From Ochrobactrum sp. Marseille-Q0166 (GTDB lineage Bacteria > Pseudomonadota > Alphaproteobacteria > Rhizobiales > Rhizobiaceae), in assembly GCF_014397025.1 (NCBI RefSeq), contig NZ_JACJUO010000001.1, positions 1,412,501 to 1,476,500 of the forward strand: DNA of 64,000 bases, given 5' to 3'. Positions 8,910-16,238 of the stretch are shown piece by piece. A program made the translations under genes and the position numbers. The notes beneath the pieces were generated by a model. The model ran no database searches. It was not told where the DNA came from and was given only the letters and a program-made list of their open reading frames with translations. How positions within the stretch are numbered: position 1 is the stretch's first letter; every line of letters starts with the position of its first letter.

Positions 8910-9296
8910 GTGCGCGAATATTATACGATCACAGAGCTGACACGAGAATTCGGGATATCGACCCGGACACTCCGTTTCTATGAAGATGAAGGATTGATTG
9001 CGCCTGTGAGGAGAGGCCGAACACGCTTGTTCAGGCCTTCTGATCGGCATCTCCTCAAGCAGATCATGCGTGGAAAGCGTCTCGGTTTTTCTATCGCCGA
9101 AATTCATGAAATTGTGCAGATGTATCGCGAACCGCCGGGCGAAACAGGTCAGCTGAAACTTCTGATGAAGCGCGTTGAAGAGAAACGCGCTGACCTTCGC
9201 CAGAAACGTAAGGATATTGACGAAACGCTCACCGAACTTGATCAGGTTGAAGAAGCCTGCATCGAACGATTGGCAGAGCTTGGCGTCTCCACCTGA
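8910..9296 (+). CDS. MerR family transcriptional regulator
   Basis: A 128-residue DNA-binding regulator. The winged HTH occupies about residues 5-40 (YTITELTREFGISTRTLRF, YEDEGLIAPVRRGRTRLF), followed by a coiled-coil dimerisation helix (about 80-120). There is no cysteine cluster of the metal-sensing type; the single Cys lies near the end. The start is GTG at 8910 with AGGA about 8 bases upstream. The HTH resembles LiuR-like regulators of branched-chain acyl-CoA degradation, but no such enzymes are adjacent, so the target is unknown. A palindrome TTTACGTAAA upstream may be its own operator. It is convergent with the DUF1624 gene, 3 bases between stops. Confidence 0.88.
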   Translation: MREYYTITELTREFGISTRTLRFYEDEGLIAPVRRGRTRLFRPSDRHLLKQIMRGKRLGFSIAEIHEIVQMYREPPGETGQLKLLMKRVEEKRADLRQKRKDIDETLTELDQVEEACIERLAELGVST

Positions 9297-9299
9297 TCT

Positions 9300-10274
9300 T
9301 TATTGCTGATTGTCTGGAACAGGTGAGCACATTTGAACGATCTGCTGAACTGTGCTGTTATTATTCTGATTGGCTTTGCCGCCAAAGACATCATCGAACA
9401 GTTTTGCTTTATCAAGCTCACTGACAACGCATCCGCAAAACTGTTGACATAAAGCTTCACTGCCATTTGGCAGACATGATGTAACACAGGATTGTGTAAA
9501 TACTGGGCGCTGGTCAGGTGGCGAGATAAGCGAGAAACAGTAGACAAGCGCGATCAGCACGGGCTGATGGATCAGATAAAATGCAAGGCTATGGCGACCG
9601 ATAAAGGTTAACGGCTTTTGCACAAACGCAGGTTTAACACCGCCGGATAGTATTGGAAGCCAGTTCAAACGCTCGAAGATACGCGCCGTAGCTATACCAA
9701 TCAGCACAGCGCCGAACCATGGGAATAGCGGCACGTAATCGTTGGAGCGAGGCGGGATTGTAGAAAGCCCGATCCATGCAAGCCATATCTGGTTGAAAAT
9801 TTCTGACTGCACATAAAACGGAGCGGTGATGACCAAGGCTGCCACGATCAACGTTAAAACTGGCGGCAGGCGCAAAAACAGCAGGCCCAGCACACTTGCC
9901 AACGCGATCTGATGCAGGATTCCGAAGAATATGAAGTTATCGGGTGACATATAATATGTCACAGCAGAAATGGCTGCCGCGGCCGCTATGATCTGCAATA
10001 GGCGCTTTCCCATCGCTTCCCAGCGTATTGCTCTGCCATGCGCAAGAACGAGGCTGAAGCCAACCAGAAACAGGAAACTCGAGGCGATGCAGCGTGCAAA
10101 GAGCTTCCACCCGCCATGTGCAGTCGTTGCCGGTGCCACATAACCGAAGAATTCGAGATCCCAGCCGAAATGATAAATCGCCATGGCAATCAGCGCTGCG
10201 CCGCGCGCGATGTCGATGCGCTCGAGACGTGGGCGGCTTGGTGGCGTCTGAATAATTTTGGCAGTGCTCGGCAT
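9300..10274 (-). CDS. DUF1624 (heparan-alpha-glucosaminide N-acetyltransferase-like) membrane acyltransferase with Cys-rich tail
   Basis: A polytopic inner-membrane protein of 324 residues. The N-terminal signature RIDIARGAALIAMAIYHFGW is characteristic of the DUF1624/HGSNAT-like acyltransferase group, with about eight further hydrophobic helices and the C-terminal pair GRHSLAFYLIHQP. The substrate is unknown; members are thought to acylate extracytoplasmic glycans. After the last helix there is an unusual hydrophilic tail of about 65 residues with six cysteines (QSCVTSC, ALCQQFCGC, QMCSP). ATG at 10274 is preferred; an in-frame TTG at 10301 has no ribosome site. It appears to be a single-gene unit. 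Confidence 0.78.
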   Translation of the reverse strand: MPSTAKIIQTPPSRPRLERIDIARGAALIAMAIYHFGWDLEFFGYVAPATTAHGGWKLFARCIASSFLFLVGFSLVLAHGRAIRWEAMGKRLLQIIAAAAAISAVTYYMSPDNFIFFGILHQIALASVLGLLFLRLPPVLTLIVAALVITAPFYVQSEIFNQIWLAWIGLSTIPPRSNDYVPLFPWFGAVLIGIATARIFERLNWLPILSGGVKPAFVQKPLTFIGRHSLAFYLIHQPVLIALVYCFSLISPPDQRPVFTQSCVTSCLPNGSEALCQQFCGCVVSELDKAKLFDDVFGGKANQNNNSTVQQIVQMCSPVPDNQQ

Positions 10275-10440
10275 TATGCGATGCGTTCCGGGTTTTAACA
10301 ATGAGAGTCGCTAAGATTCTTATCACAAGCCATTGCATGGCTATAGTATGACGAAGAATCGGATTCGCCCGGTTTGCGTAAGCTCACTAGAAAAGTGTTA
10401 AACAGTTTTCGGAAAAAGTTGCGCGGTAAAACAAAAAGTT

Positions 10441-10479
10441 AGAGCACTGGTCTGAAGCAGTCAGATCGAGACGCGCTCT
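10441..10479. repeat. Short palindromic intergenic element
   Basis: Starts AGAGC and ends GCTCT with an imperfect dyad inside (TCTGA at 10451-10455 against TCAGA at 10461-10465). It abuts the ATG of the ydcF-like gene at 10481. It resembles short palindromic elements common in Hyphomicrobiales intergenic regions; assignment to a named family would need a genome search. Confidence 0.4.
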
Positions 10480-10480
10480 C

Positions 10481-11290
10481 ATGTCGGAGATTGCTTTGTT
10501 TTTCAGTTTTTCCAAGATTTTCTGGCTGCTCTTCCAACCGTTGACGATTATTTTCTTATTTCTGCTGCTTGGGCTTGTACTGGTCGGGACCAATTTCAGG
10601 AAACTCGGTCTGGCCGCGCTGATAAGTGGCGCTGTGGTATTGTTTTTCAGTGCTTATACAACGCTAGGGAGCTTACTTCTCTTGCCACTGGAGGATCGCT
10701 TTCCAAAACAGGTTCAGTTGCCGCCTCATGTGGATGGCGTCGTCGTGCTGGGCGGCTATATGAATGGCGATATCAATGCGGGGCGTCCTGGATTTGAGCT
10801 GAACAGTGCCGCTGATCGAATTTTTGAGACGATGCGGCTTGCACGGCTGTATCCAGACGCGAAAGTCATCGTGTCCGGTGGGGACGGCGCTTTCTTTGAA
10901 GACGCCGAGCCTGAAGCCGACAGCACGCGTAGAATGCTGTCTGATCTCAGCTTTTCAGGCGATCGCTTCATTTTTGAGAACAAGTCACGCAATACGGTAG
11001 AGAATGCAGAATTTTCCAAGGCGCTGGCTGAACCAAAACCCGGTGAAACCTGGCTTCTGGTGACATCGGCCTATCACATGCCCCGCGCTATCGGGTGTTT
11101 CCGCAAAGCGGGTTTTGATGTTGTTGCATGGCCTGTTGATTATAAAACACCGTCAAAACAGAGTTTCGCACTTTATCTTGAATCGCCTAATGAAGGCCTT
11201 TCTCGCTTCAGCGTGGCGATGCGGGAGTGGTTTGGCCTTAGTGCTTACTGGCTAACTGGCAAGACAGATATGCTCCTTCCACAACCCTGA
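10481..11290 (+). CDS. YdcF family protein (DUF218), membrane-anchored
   Basis: 269 residues with two N-terminal membrane helices (about 14-34 and 42-62) and a cytoplasmic or periplasmic DUF218 domain from about 85. That domain starts DGVVVLGGYMNG and includes KVIVSGGDG, FENKSRNTVENAEF and WLLVTSAYHMPRA, the conserved blocks of the YdcF/ElyC/SanA superfamily. ElyC members act in cell envelope maintenance; YdcF binds S-adenosylmethionine. Which applies here cannot be decided. The ATG directly follows a short palindromic repeat and no strong ribosome site is visible, so translation may be weak or start differently. Confidence 0.83.
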   Translation: MSEIALFFSFSKIFWLLFQPLTIIFLFLLLGLVLVGTNFRKLGLAALISGAVVLFFSAYTTLGSLLLLPLEDRFPKQVQLPPHVDGVVVLGGYMNGDINAGRPGFELNSAADRIFETMRLARLYPDAKVIVSGGDGAFFEDAEPEADSTRRMLSDLSFSGDRFIFENKSRNTVENAEFSKALAEPKPGETWLLVTSAYHMPRAIGCFRKAGFDVVAWPVDYKTPSKQSFALYLESPNEGLSRFSVAMREWFGLSAYWLTGKTDMLLPQP

Positions 11291-11783
11291 TGCCCCAATT
11301 CTGCCTTGGCATTTAAGGTTTTATTAAACATACGACTTGTTAAGATTTTGATATTAATTAAGTTTTTGAAGCGCTTTATGATAAGGCTGGCATGCGCGCC
11401 GCATTTCCGCCATTTTTCGCAGTTGCGTTTCACATGCGTCGAGATTATATCTGTGGTAACAGCGTTGTGAAGGACGCTGCTTTACAAGAGTTGCACAACA
11501 AGGTTTTAAAAAATCTCCATGGACGAAACCGTTCAAAAATCCTGCTGGGGCGTTACGCTTTGGGCAGTCGTTGGCCTCGCTACAATTATTCTCATGGCTT
11601 ATCTCTTCTCGGTATGATGCCGTAAGGGATGCGTAAAGCGGAAACTTGATGCCGCATTTCGGCAATCCGTTGGCGTTGTTCCGATCTTAAACTATCTATA
11701 ATGTTGTAATGTCATTTTGCTGCCCTCTTTGCTTGGTTGGCATATGGAATTGCGCAGCCCGTTTTGGGTTGGATAGGTGAAGA
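11291..11783. other. 493-base gap between ydcF-like gene and sdaA
   Basis: AT-rich stretch after the ydcF-like gene with no long coding region of convincing composition. It contains a possible 32-residue membrane peptide at 11519-11617 and the promoter region of sdaA. A minus-strand frame at 11354-11665 (103 codons) is cysteine-rich and of unlikely composition. No RNA gene or repeat is recognised. Confidence 0.5.
11519..11617 (+). CDS. Possible 32-residue single-pass membrane peptide
   Basis: ATG at 11519, TGA at 11615-11617. The peptide starts MDETVQKSCWGVTLWAVVGL and continues as a hydrophobic segment (ATIILMAYLFSV), which would make one membrane helix with a short acidic N-terminus outside the helix. 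The nearest purine-rich ribosome-site candidate (AAGG) is about 16 bases upstream, so initiation is uncertain. No family is recognised. It could equally be chance. Confidence 0.35.
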   Translation: MDETVQKSCWGVTLWAVVGLATIILMAYLFSV

Positions 11784-13187
11784 ATGTTTCTGTCGGTATT
11801 TGATCTCTATAAAATTGGTATTGGGCCATCGAGTTCGCACACGATGGGTCCGATGACGGCCGCTCATATGTTCCTCGATGAGCTGATCAGCGGCAATTGG
11901 CCGAAGCCATCCAATGCAAAGGTTTACCGATTGAAGGCTAGCCTGCACGGCTCGCTCGCCTATACCGGCGTCGGACATGCTACGGATCGTGCTGTGATCC
12001 TGGGCCTTTCTGGTTTTACACCAGATTCGATCGATCCGGATATTATGGATAGCGAAGTCGAGAAGGTATCGCGCGCCAGAACCGTTCAACCTGCAGGCCA
12101 TCCAGCCTATCAATTTGATCCCAAAACCGATCTGGTTCTTGATCGTAAGACGCCTTTGCCCGGCCACGCAAATGGCATGGCGTTTGAGGCATACGACAAA
12201 AGTGAACGATTGCTGCTCCGACGTGTGTATTTTTCGATTGGTGGTGGCTTTGTTGTGACTGCGGAGGAACTGAGCCGCGTGCAGACCAGTGGTGGAAAGC
12301 GCGAGGAAAAGGTCAAAGTGCCTTATCCATTCAATAATGCCGCTGAAATGCTGGCTATGGCGCGTTCAAGTGGACTTTCTATTGCTGACATGAAACGCGC
12401 CAATGAAGAATGCCATATGTCGTGCCCTGATCTAGACGAAGGTCTTGATCGTATCTGGAGCGCGATGCGCGGTTGTATTGAACGTGGCCTGAGCCGCGAT
12501 GGTATCATGCCCGGTGGCTTGAAGGTACGTCGCCGCGCGCGCCAGCTGTTCGAGCGCCTGGAAGACGATTGGCGCAACAATAAACTCAATCCGCTGCTCG
12601 CCAATGACTGGCTGGCTGTCTACGCTATGGCCGTTAATGAAGAAAATGCGTCTGGCGGGCGCGTTGTCACTGCACCGACCAATGGTGCGGCGGGCGTTGT
12701 TCCGGCTGTTCTGCGGTATTATCTGCATTTCCACGACGATGCAGATGCAAAGGGCATACGTGATTTCCTGCTGACATCTGCCGCAATTGGCGGCGTGATC
12801 AAGCACAATGCTTCGATCTCCGGTGCAGAAGTCGGCTGTCAGGGTGAGGTCGGTTCAGCTTCAGCTATGGCTGCTGCCGGTCTTGCTGCTGTTATGGGCG
12901 GGACACCTGAGCAGATCGAGAATGCTGCTGAAATCGCTCTTGAGCATCATCTGGGCATGACCTGCGATCCGGTCGCCGGTCTTGTTCAAGTACCTTGCAT
13001 CGAGCGCAATGCACTTGGTGCTGTGAAGGCTGTCACGGCTGCATCGCTTGCGGTTAAGGGTGATGGTCAGCATTTTGTGCCGCTTGATGCCTGTATCGAA
13101 ACCATGCGTCAGACGGGCCATGATATGAGCGAGCGCTACAAGGAAACCAGTCAGGGTGGTCTCGCTGTCAACGTGGTTGCCTGCTGA
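11784..13187 (+). CDS. sdaA: L-serine ammonia-lyase (iron-sulfur dependent L-serine dehydratase)
   Basis: Deaminates L-serine to pyruvate and ammonia through 2-aminoacrylate, in the cytoplasm, with a 4Fe-4S cluster. The 467 residues cover both SDH beta and alpha domains as in single-chain Sda[21 protein letters not shown] at the N-terminus, the glycine-rich [14 protein letters not shown], and the cluster-ligand cysteines in [34 protein letters not shown]. It is transcribed alone or with the DUF1489 gene 53 bases downstream. RidA (22387-22851) in this window belongs to the family that removes the 2-aminoacrylate intermediate. Confidence 0.95.
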   Translation: MFLSVFDLYKIGIGPSSSHTMGPMTAAHMFLDELISGNWPKPSNAKVYRLKASLHGSLAYTGVGHATDRAVILGLSGFTPDSIDPDIMDSEVEKVSRARTVQPAGHPAYQFDPKTDLVLDRKTPLPGHANGMAFEAYDKSERLLLRRVYFSIGGGFVVTAEELSRVQTSGGKREEKVKVPYPFNNAAEMLAMARSSGLSIADMKRANEECHMSCPDLDEGLDRIWSAMRGCIERGLSRDGIMPGGLKVRRRARQLFERLEDDWRNNKLNPLLANDWLAVYAMAVNEENASGGRVVTAPTNGAAGVVPAVLRYYLHFHDDADAKGIRDFLLTSAAIGGVIKHNASISGAEVGCQGEVGSASAMAAAGLAAVMGGTPEQIENAAEIALEHHLGMTCDPVAGLVQVPCIERNALGAVKAVTAASLAVKGDGQHFVPLDACIETMRQTGHDMSERYKETSQGGLAVNVVAC

Positions 13188-13240
13188 GGATAAGATTCTT
13201 ATTGCTTGAAGCCTGCATTCAGCTTGGCTAAATCAACCTC

Positions 13241-13678
13241 ATGGCACTTAATCTCGTCAAACTTTGCGTCGGCTGCGATAGTATCGAAGATCTCGCGTCC
13301 TGGATTGATTTTCGGCTTGCGGAGCAGCGCGCTGCTGGCCTTGTCCCGGAACAGTTTCACACGACGCGCATGGTTCCCAAGCGTATTGATGAACTGCTGG
13401 AAGGTGGATCGCTCTACTGGGTCATCAAAGGCAATGTTCAGTGCCGCCAGCGTCTGCTTGATATACGACCCTTTACTGATGAGCAGGGTATCAATCGTTG
13501 TCATCTGGTGCTGGAGCCAAAAATTCATCCTACACAGTGGCAACCGCGACGTGCTTTTCAGGGTTGGCGCTATCTGAACGAAAACGAGGTGCCGCTTGAT
13601 GAGGCGGCGGGTAAATCGGGCCGGGCAGCATTGCCGCCTGAATTGAGGCAAGAACTCGCAGCCTTGGGATTGCTTTAA
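13241..13678 (+). CDS. DUF1489 family protein
   Basis: 145 residues, soluble, no signal peptide or membrane segment. Sequence blocks MALNLVKLCVGCDSIEDLA, HTTRMVPKRIDELLEGGSLYWVIKGNVQCRQRLL and LVLEPKIHPTQWQPRRAFQGWRYL are typical of DUF1489, an alphaproteobacterial family of unknown function. It follows sdaA in the same direction and ends just before a strong bidirectional terminator. No function can be assigned. Confidence 0.85.
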   Translation: MALNLVKLCVGCDSIEDLASWIDFRLAEQRAAGLVPEQFHTTRMVPKRIDELLEGGSLYWVIKGNVQCRQRLLDIRPFTDEQGINRCHLVLEPKIHPTQWQPRRAFQGWRYLNENEVPLDEAAGKSGRAALPPELRQELAALGLL

Positions 13679-13685
13679 TCAAATA

Positions 13686-13716
13686 AAAGAAGCCTGCCAG
13701 TTTGGCAGGCTTCTTT
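13686..13716. terminator. Bidirectional rho-independent terminator
   Basis: A 14-bp perfect stem (13686-13699 with 13703-13716) and a 3-base loop, with A- and T-rich flanks on both sides. It lies between the convergent DUF1489 gene and the small gene at 13731. Confidence 0.9.
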
Positions 13717-13730
13717 AATGGAACCTTATC

Positions 13731-14027
13731 TCAATTTTCAATCGTAATACGGACCGCAACCTTATCAGCCGTTACCGGTAGCGTCATACGCATCATGGTT
13801 CTGGGCTTAAGCATCCGGCGATTGCGTGCCGCATGACTCACCAGTACTCCAACCAAATCCCGCGTATGAAAGCCTTTTCCATGGCGCACGTCAGCAATAC
13901 GAAGCGCAGCCTGCTTCAACGCTTGGACGGAAAATAGTGATCCGATTGCGGAAGGACGACGTGTCTCATCTGCCCACAGATTGGGTGCCAAAGCATGTTG
14001 TCTCAGTATCTCGTTCATATTCGACAT
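13731..14027 (-). CDS. Hypothetical protein, 98 residues
   Basis: A small soluble basic protein starting MSNMNEILRQHALAPNLWAD, no signal or membrane segment. The rest is Arg-rich (HAARNRRMLKPRTMMRM) and ends in a beta-like stretch KVAVRITIEN. ATG at 14027 is chosen because GAGGG stands 6 bases upstream; an in-frame start 24 bases earlier lacks one. I do not recognise a family. It is followed by a strong terminator and lies 72 bases downstream of the D,D-carboxypeptidase gene on the same strand. Confidence 0.62.
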   Translation of the reverse strand: MSNMNEILRQHALAPNLWADETRRPSAIGSLFSVQALKQAALRIADVRHGKGFHTRDLVGVLVSHAARNRRMLKPRTMMRMTLPVTADKVAVRITIEN

Positions 14028-14099
14028 CTCGAAACCCTCTACGCAATACAAATTTCGGGTTTAAAGCTATGCAGGAGAACCACTTCCCCTGCGTTCTCG

Positions 14100-15506
14100 T
14101 TAGTTTGCGACTGCGTAGCAGCCAAAGTTCTTCTTTTTGAGTGATGCACATGCATCCCATGCTGCTTGTTTTGACGAGAAGCCGACGAAACGGGCACGGT
14201 AGAAAGTGGCGTTACCCTTTACGAAAGTCTCGGTGTAAGGCGAAGCCGAACGTAGTGGAGCGCCAACTGACGAAGAAACCTTGGTCAGCATATCGCGGGC
14301 CTGACCTTCACTTGGCAGGGATCCGACCTGAATTGCCCAACCGCCGGATGCGGGGGCCGACGCGGTTGTAACCGGGTCAATTTCATGTGCTGGTGCAGAA
14401 GGTACCGCAGCCTTTGGTGTAGGGCGAACCGCTGCCTGCGCGGCCATTGCAGCCGGACGCTGAGTTGGAGCGGCAAGAGCCAGAACCTGAGGTTGCTCAA
14501 TGTCGCCTTCACCGCTTTCATTGTTGATAACATCTGCGACGGCGACGACCTGACGTGCTACCGGAACAGGCGCATTGCGTGCCTTTGGAAGCGTTGCAGA
14601 AGCAACGACCTGAGGCACTTCGCTGCGCATCGCAATCAGAGGTTCGGAAACGCGGCCACGCGTTGCTATTGGCAGGTATTTTTTAATGAGCTGCGCCATG
14701 TGGGCGTCGCGGCTTGCACCGGTATTGCCACCCATGACAACAGCTACGATACGTCGACCATCAAGGTTGACAGATGAAGCCAGGTTGTAACCGGAAGCAT
14801 TGGTGTAGCCTGTCTTAATGCCGTCGACGCCTTCGATGCGACCAAGAAGACGGTTGTGGCCGCGAATGGTTTGGCCACGATATTCAAAACTGCTGCGTGA
14901 GAAGTATGAAAACTCGCGCGGGAAATGCTGACGAAGCGCGATGCTGAGTATCGCCATATCGCGTGCAGTTGTTACTTGCTGCATATTCGGCAGGCCGGAA
15001 GCATTGCGGAATGTGGTGTTGCTCATGCCCAGGCGACGAGCTTTTGCGGTCATCATCTGGGCAAAGCGTTCTTCCGATCCGCCAAGGAATTCGCCGGATG
15101 CCGCTGCAACGTCATTCGCAGACTTTGTCACCATTGCAAGGATTGCATCCTCAACGCGAATGTTCTGACCTTTTTTAAAGCCGATCTTTGTCGGTGGCCG
15201 CGCCGCCGCATAGGCAGAGACTGGAATGCGAGTGTCTTTGTTGATGCGGCCAGTCTGCATAGCTTCAAGCAGCATGTAGATCGTCATCATCTTGGTCAGA
15301 GACGCAGGGTAACGTTTTGCGTCCGCGTTTGAAGCAAACAGGGTTTTACCTGTGTTGGCATCGACAACGATTGCGGCATATCTGTCATTGGCCACAGCAG
15401 GAACTGTGGTTGAAGCTGTGGAGCAGCCTGTTACGACAGCAAGAAGAAGAGAAGCTTGAGCTGCTCTTTTCAATACATATGCGACTTTACTGAATGCGGT
15501 ACGCAC
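14100..15506 (-). CDS. D-alanyl-D-alanine carboxypeptidase (PBP5 family) with C-terminal SPOR domain
   Basis: Trims the terminal D-Ala of peptidoglycan pentapeptides in the periplasm. Of 468 residues, the N-terminus has a signal ending in a VTGC lipobox-like site (likely a lipoprotein). The penicillin-binding domain carries SLTK (nucleophile Ser), SAN and KTG in order. A Pro/Ala-rich linker then leads to a SPOR domain (GGWAIQVGSLPSEGQARDM), which binds denuded glycan at the septum. GTG at 15506 is preferred, with AGG about 8 bases upstream; an in-frame ATG at 15557 has no ribosome site and would bury the signal. The PBP5-SPOR fusion suggests a role in division-site wall processing. Confidence 0.88.
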   Translation of the reverse strand: MRTAFSKVAYVLKRAAQASLLLAVVTGCSTASTTVPAVANDRYAAIVVDANTGKTLFASNADAKRYPASLTKMMTIYMLLEAMQTGRINKDTRIPVSAYAAARPPTKIGFKKGQNIRVEDAILAMVTKSANDVAAASGEFLGGSEERFAQMMTAKARRLGMSNTTFRNASGLPNMQQVTTARDMAILSIALRQHFPREFSYFSRSSFEYRGQTIRGHNRLLGRIEGVDGIKTGYTNASGYNLASSVNLDGRRIVAVVMGGNTGASRDAHMAQLIKKYLPIATRGRVSEPLIAMRSEVPQVVASATLPKARNAPVPVARQVVAVADVINNESGEGDIEQPQVLALAAPTQRPAAMAAQAAVRPTPKAAVPSAPAHEIDPVTTASAPASGGWAIQVGSLPSEGQARDMLTKVSSSVGAPLRSASPYTETFVKGNATFYRARFVGFSSKQAAWDACASLKKKNFGCYAVAN

Positions 15507-15881
15507 GATGATGACCTGCCTGTATTCCGGTTTTTTGAACTGCGGCACAAAGGGCACACAGCAATCTAATTCCGGAACCTTACTGTCATCAGCGTTACCA
15601 ATCCGTTTATGGTAACCGCATTATTCATAATTTCTAAAAAAAAGTTGATGCTCAAAGTGTGAAGTTGCGCGCAAGAAATCCGTAATTGATGATTGATCTC
15701 TTAAAGACTGTGCGTTCAAAATTTTGTTATGATTGGAAATGCCCTGAGATAATTGTGCCAATGTTGCGTCTTGCAATAAGTCTCGGTTGCAAGTGGCAGC
15801 GAAGGGCTTAAAATCGGATTATGACGCCCTACATATGAGGGCAAGCAGGCGAGATAGTTGGGCATTTGGGTGTTAGGTTTC
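15507..15881. other. 375-base divergent intergenic region, dacF-like gene to clpS
   Basis: Contains the promoters for the D,D-carboxypeptidase (minus) and clpS (plus). The only structure I see is a small dyad, GCCCT at 15826-15830 paired with AGGGC at 15838-15842, about 40 bases before clpS. No RNA gene or coding frame is supported. Confidence 0.5.
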
Positions 15882-16232
15882 ATGAGGCATTTTAATCCAG
15901 TCATGCAAAGCAAGACCAACGGCGGGAACGGACCGGATAATGGTACCGTTGTGGTCACGCGCACGCAGCCTAAAACCAAAAAGCCTAGCCTCTATCGCGT
16001 TCTGCTTCTCAATGATGACTATACTCCTATGGAGTTTGTCATTCATGTCCTGCAACGTTTTTTTCAAAAGAATGTGGACGACGCGACGCGTATCATGTTG
16101 CATGTTCATAACCACGGTGTCGGTGAGTGCGGCGTATTCACTTACGAAGTTGCCGAAACCAAGGTTAGCCAGGTCATGGATTTTGCCCGCCAAAACCAGC
16201 ATCCATTACAATGTGTAATGGAGAAAAAGTGA
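15882..16232 (+). CDS. clpS: ATP-dependent Clp protease adaptor ClpS
   Basis: Delivers N-degron substrates to ClpAP. The 116 residues have a flexible Lys/Thr/Gly-rich N-terminal extension, then the ClpS fold: [20 protein letters not shown] (Asn-Asp-Asp of the N-degron pocket), [21 protein letters not shown] and a C-terminal helix. Two ATGs are possible. ATG 15882 has AGG about 5 bases upstream; ATG 15903 would shorten the tail by 7 residues. The clpA gene starts 6 bases after the stop, the standard clpS-clpA operon. Confidence 0.93.
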   Translation: MRHFNPVMQSKTNGGNGPDNGTVVVTRTQPKTKKPSLYRVLLLNDDYTPMEFVIHVLQRFFQKNVDDATRIMLHVHNHGVGECGVFTYEVAETKVSQVMDFARQNQHPLQCVMEKK

Positions 16233-16238
16233 GGTCAT

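Noticed and set aside
11354..11665. A 103-codon minus-strand frame in the ydcF-sdaA gap
   Set aside because: No ribosome site, a Cys/Arg/His-rich composition unlike neighbours, and it overlaps a more plausible small plus-strand frame.
13206..13577. A plus-strand frame overlapping the DUF1489 gene
   Set aside because: Different frame from a recognised family protein, with a Ser/Leu/Ile-rich translation and no ribosome site.
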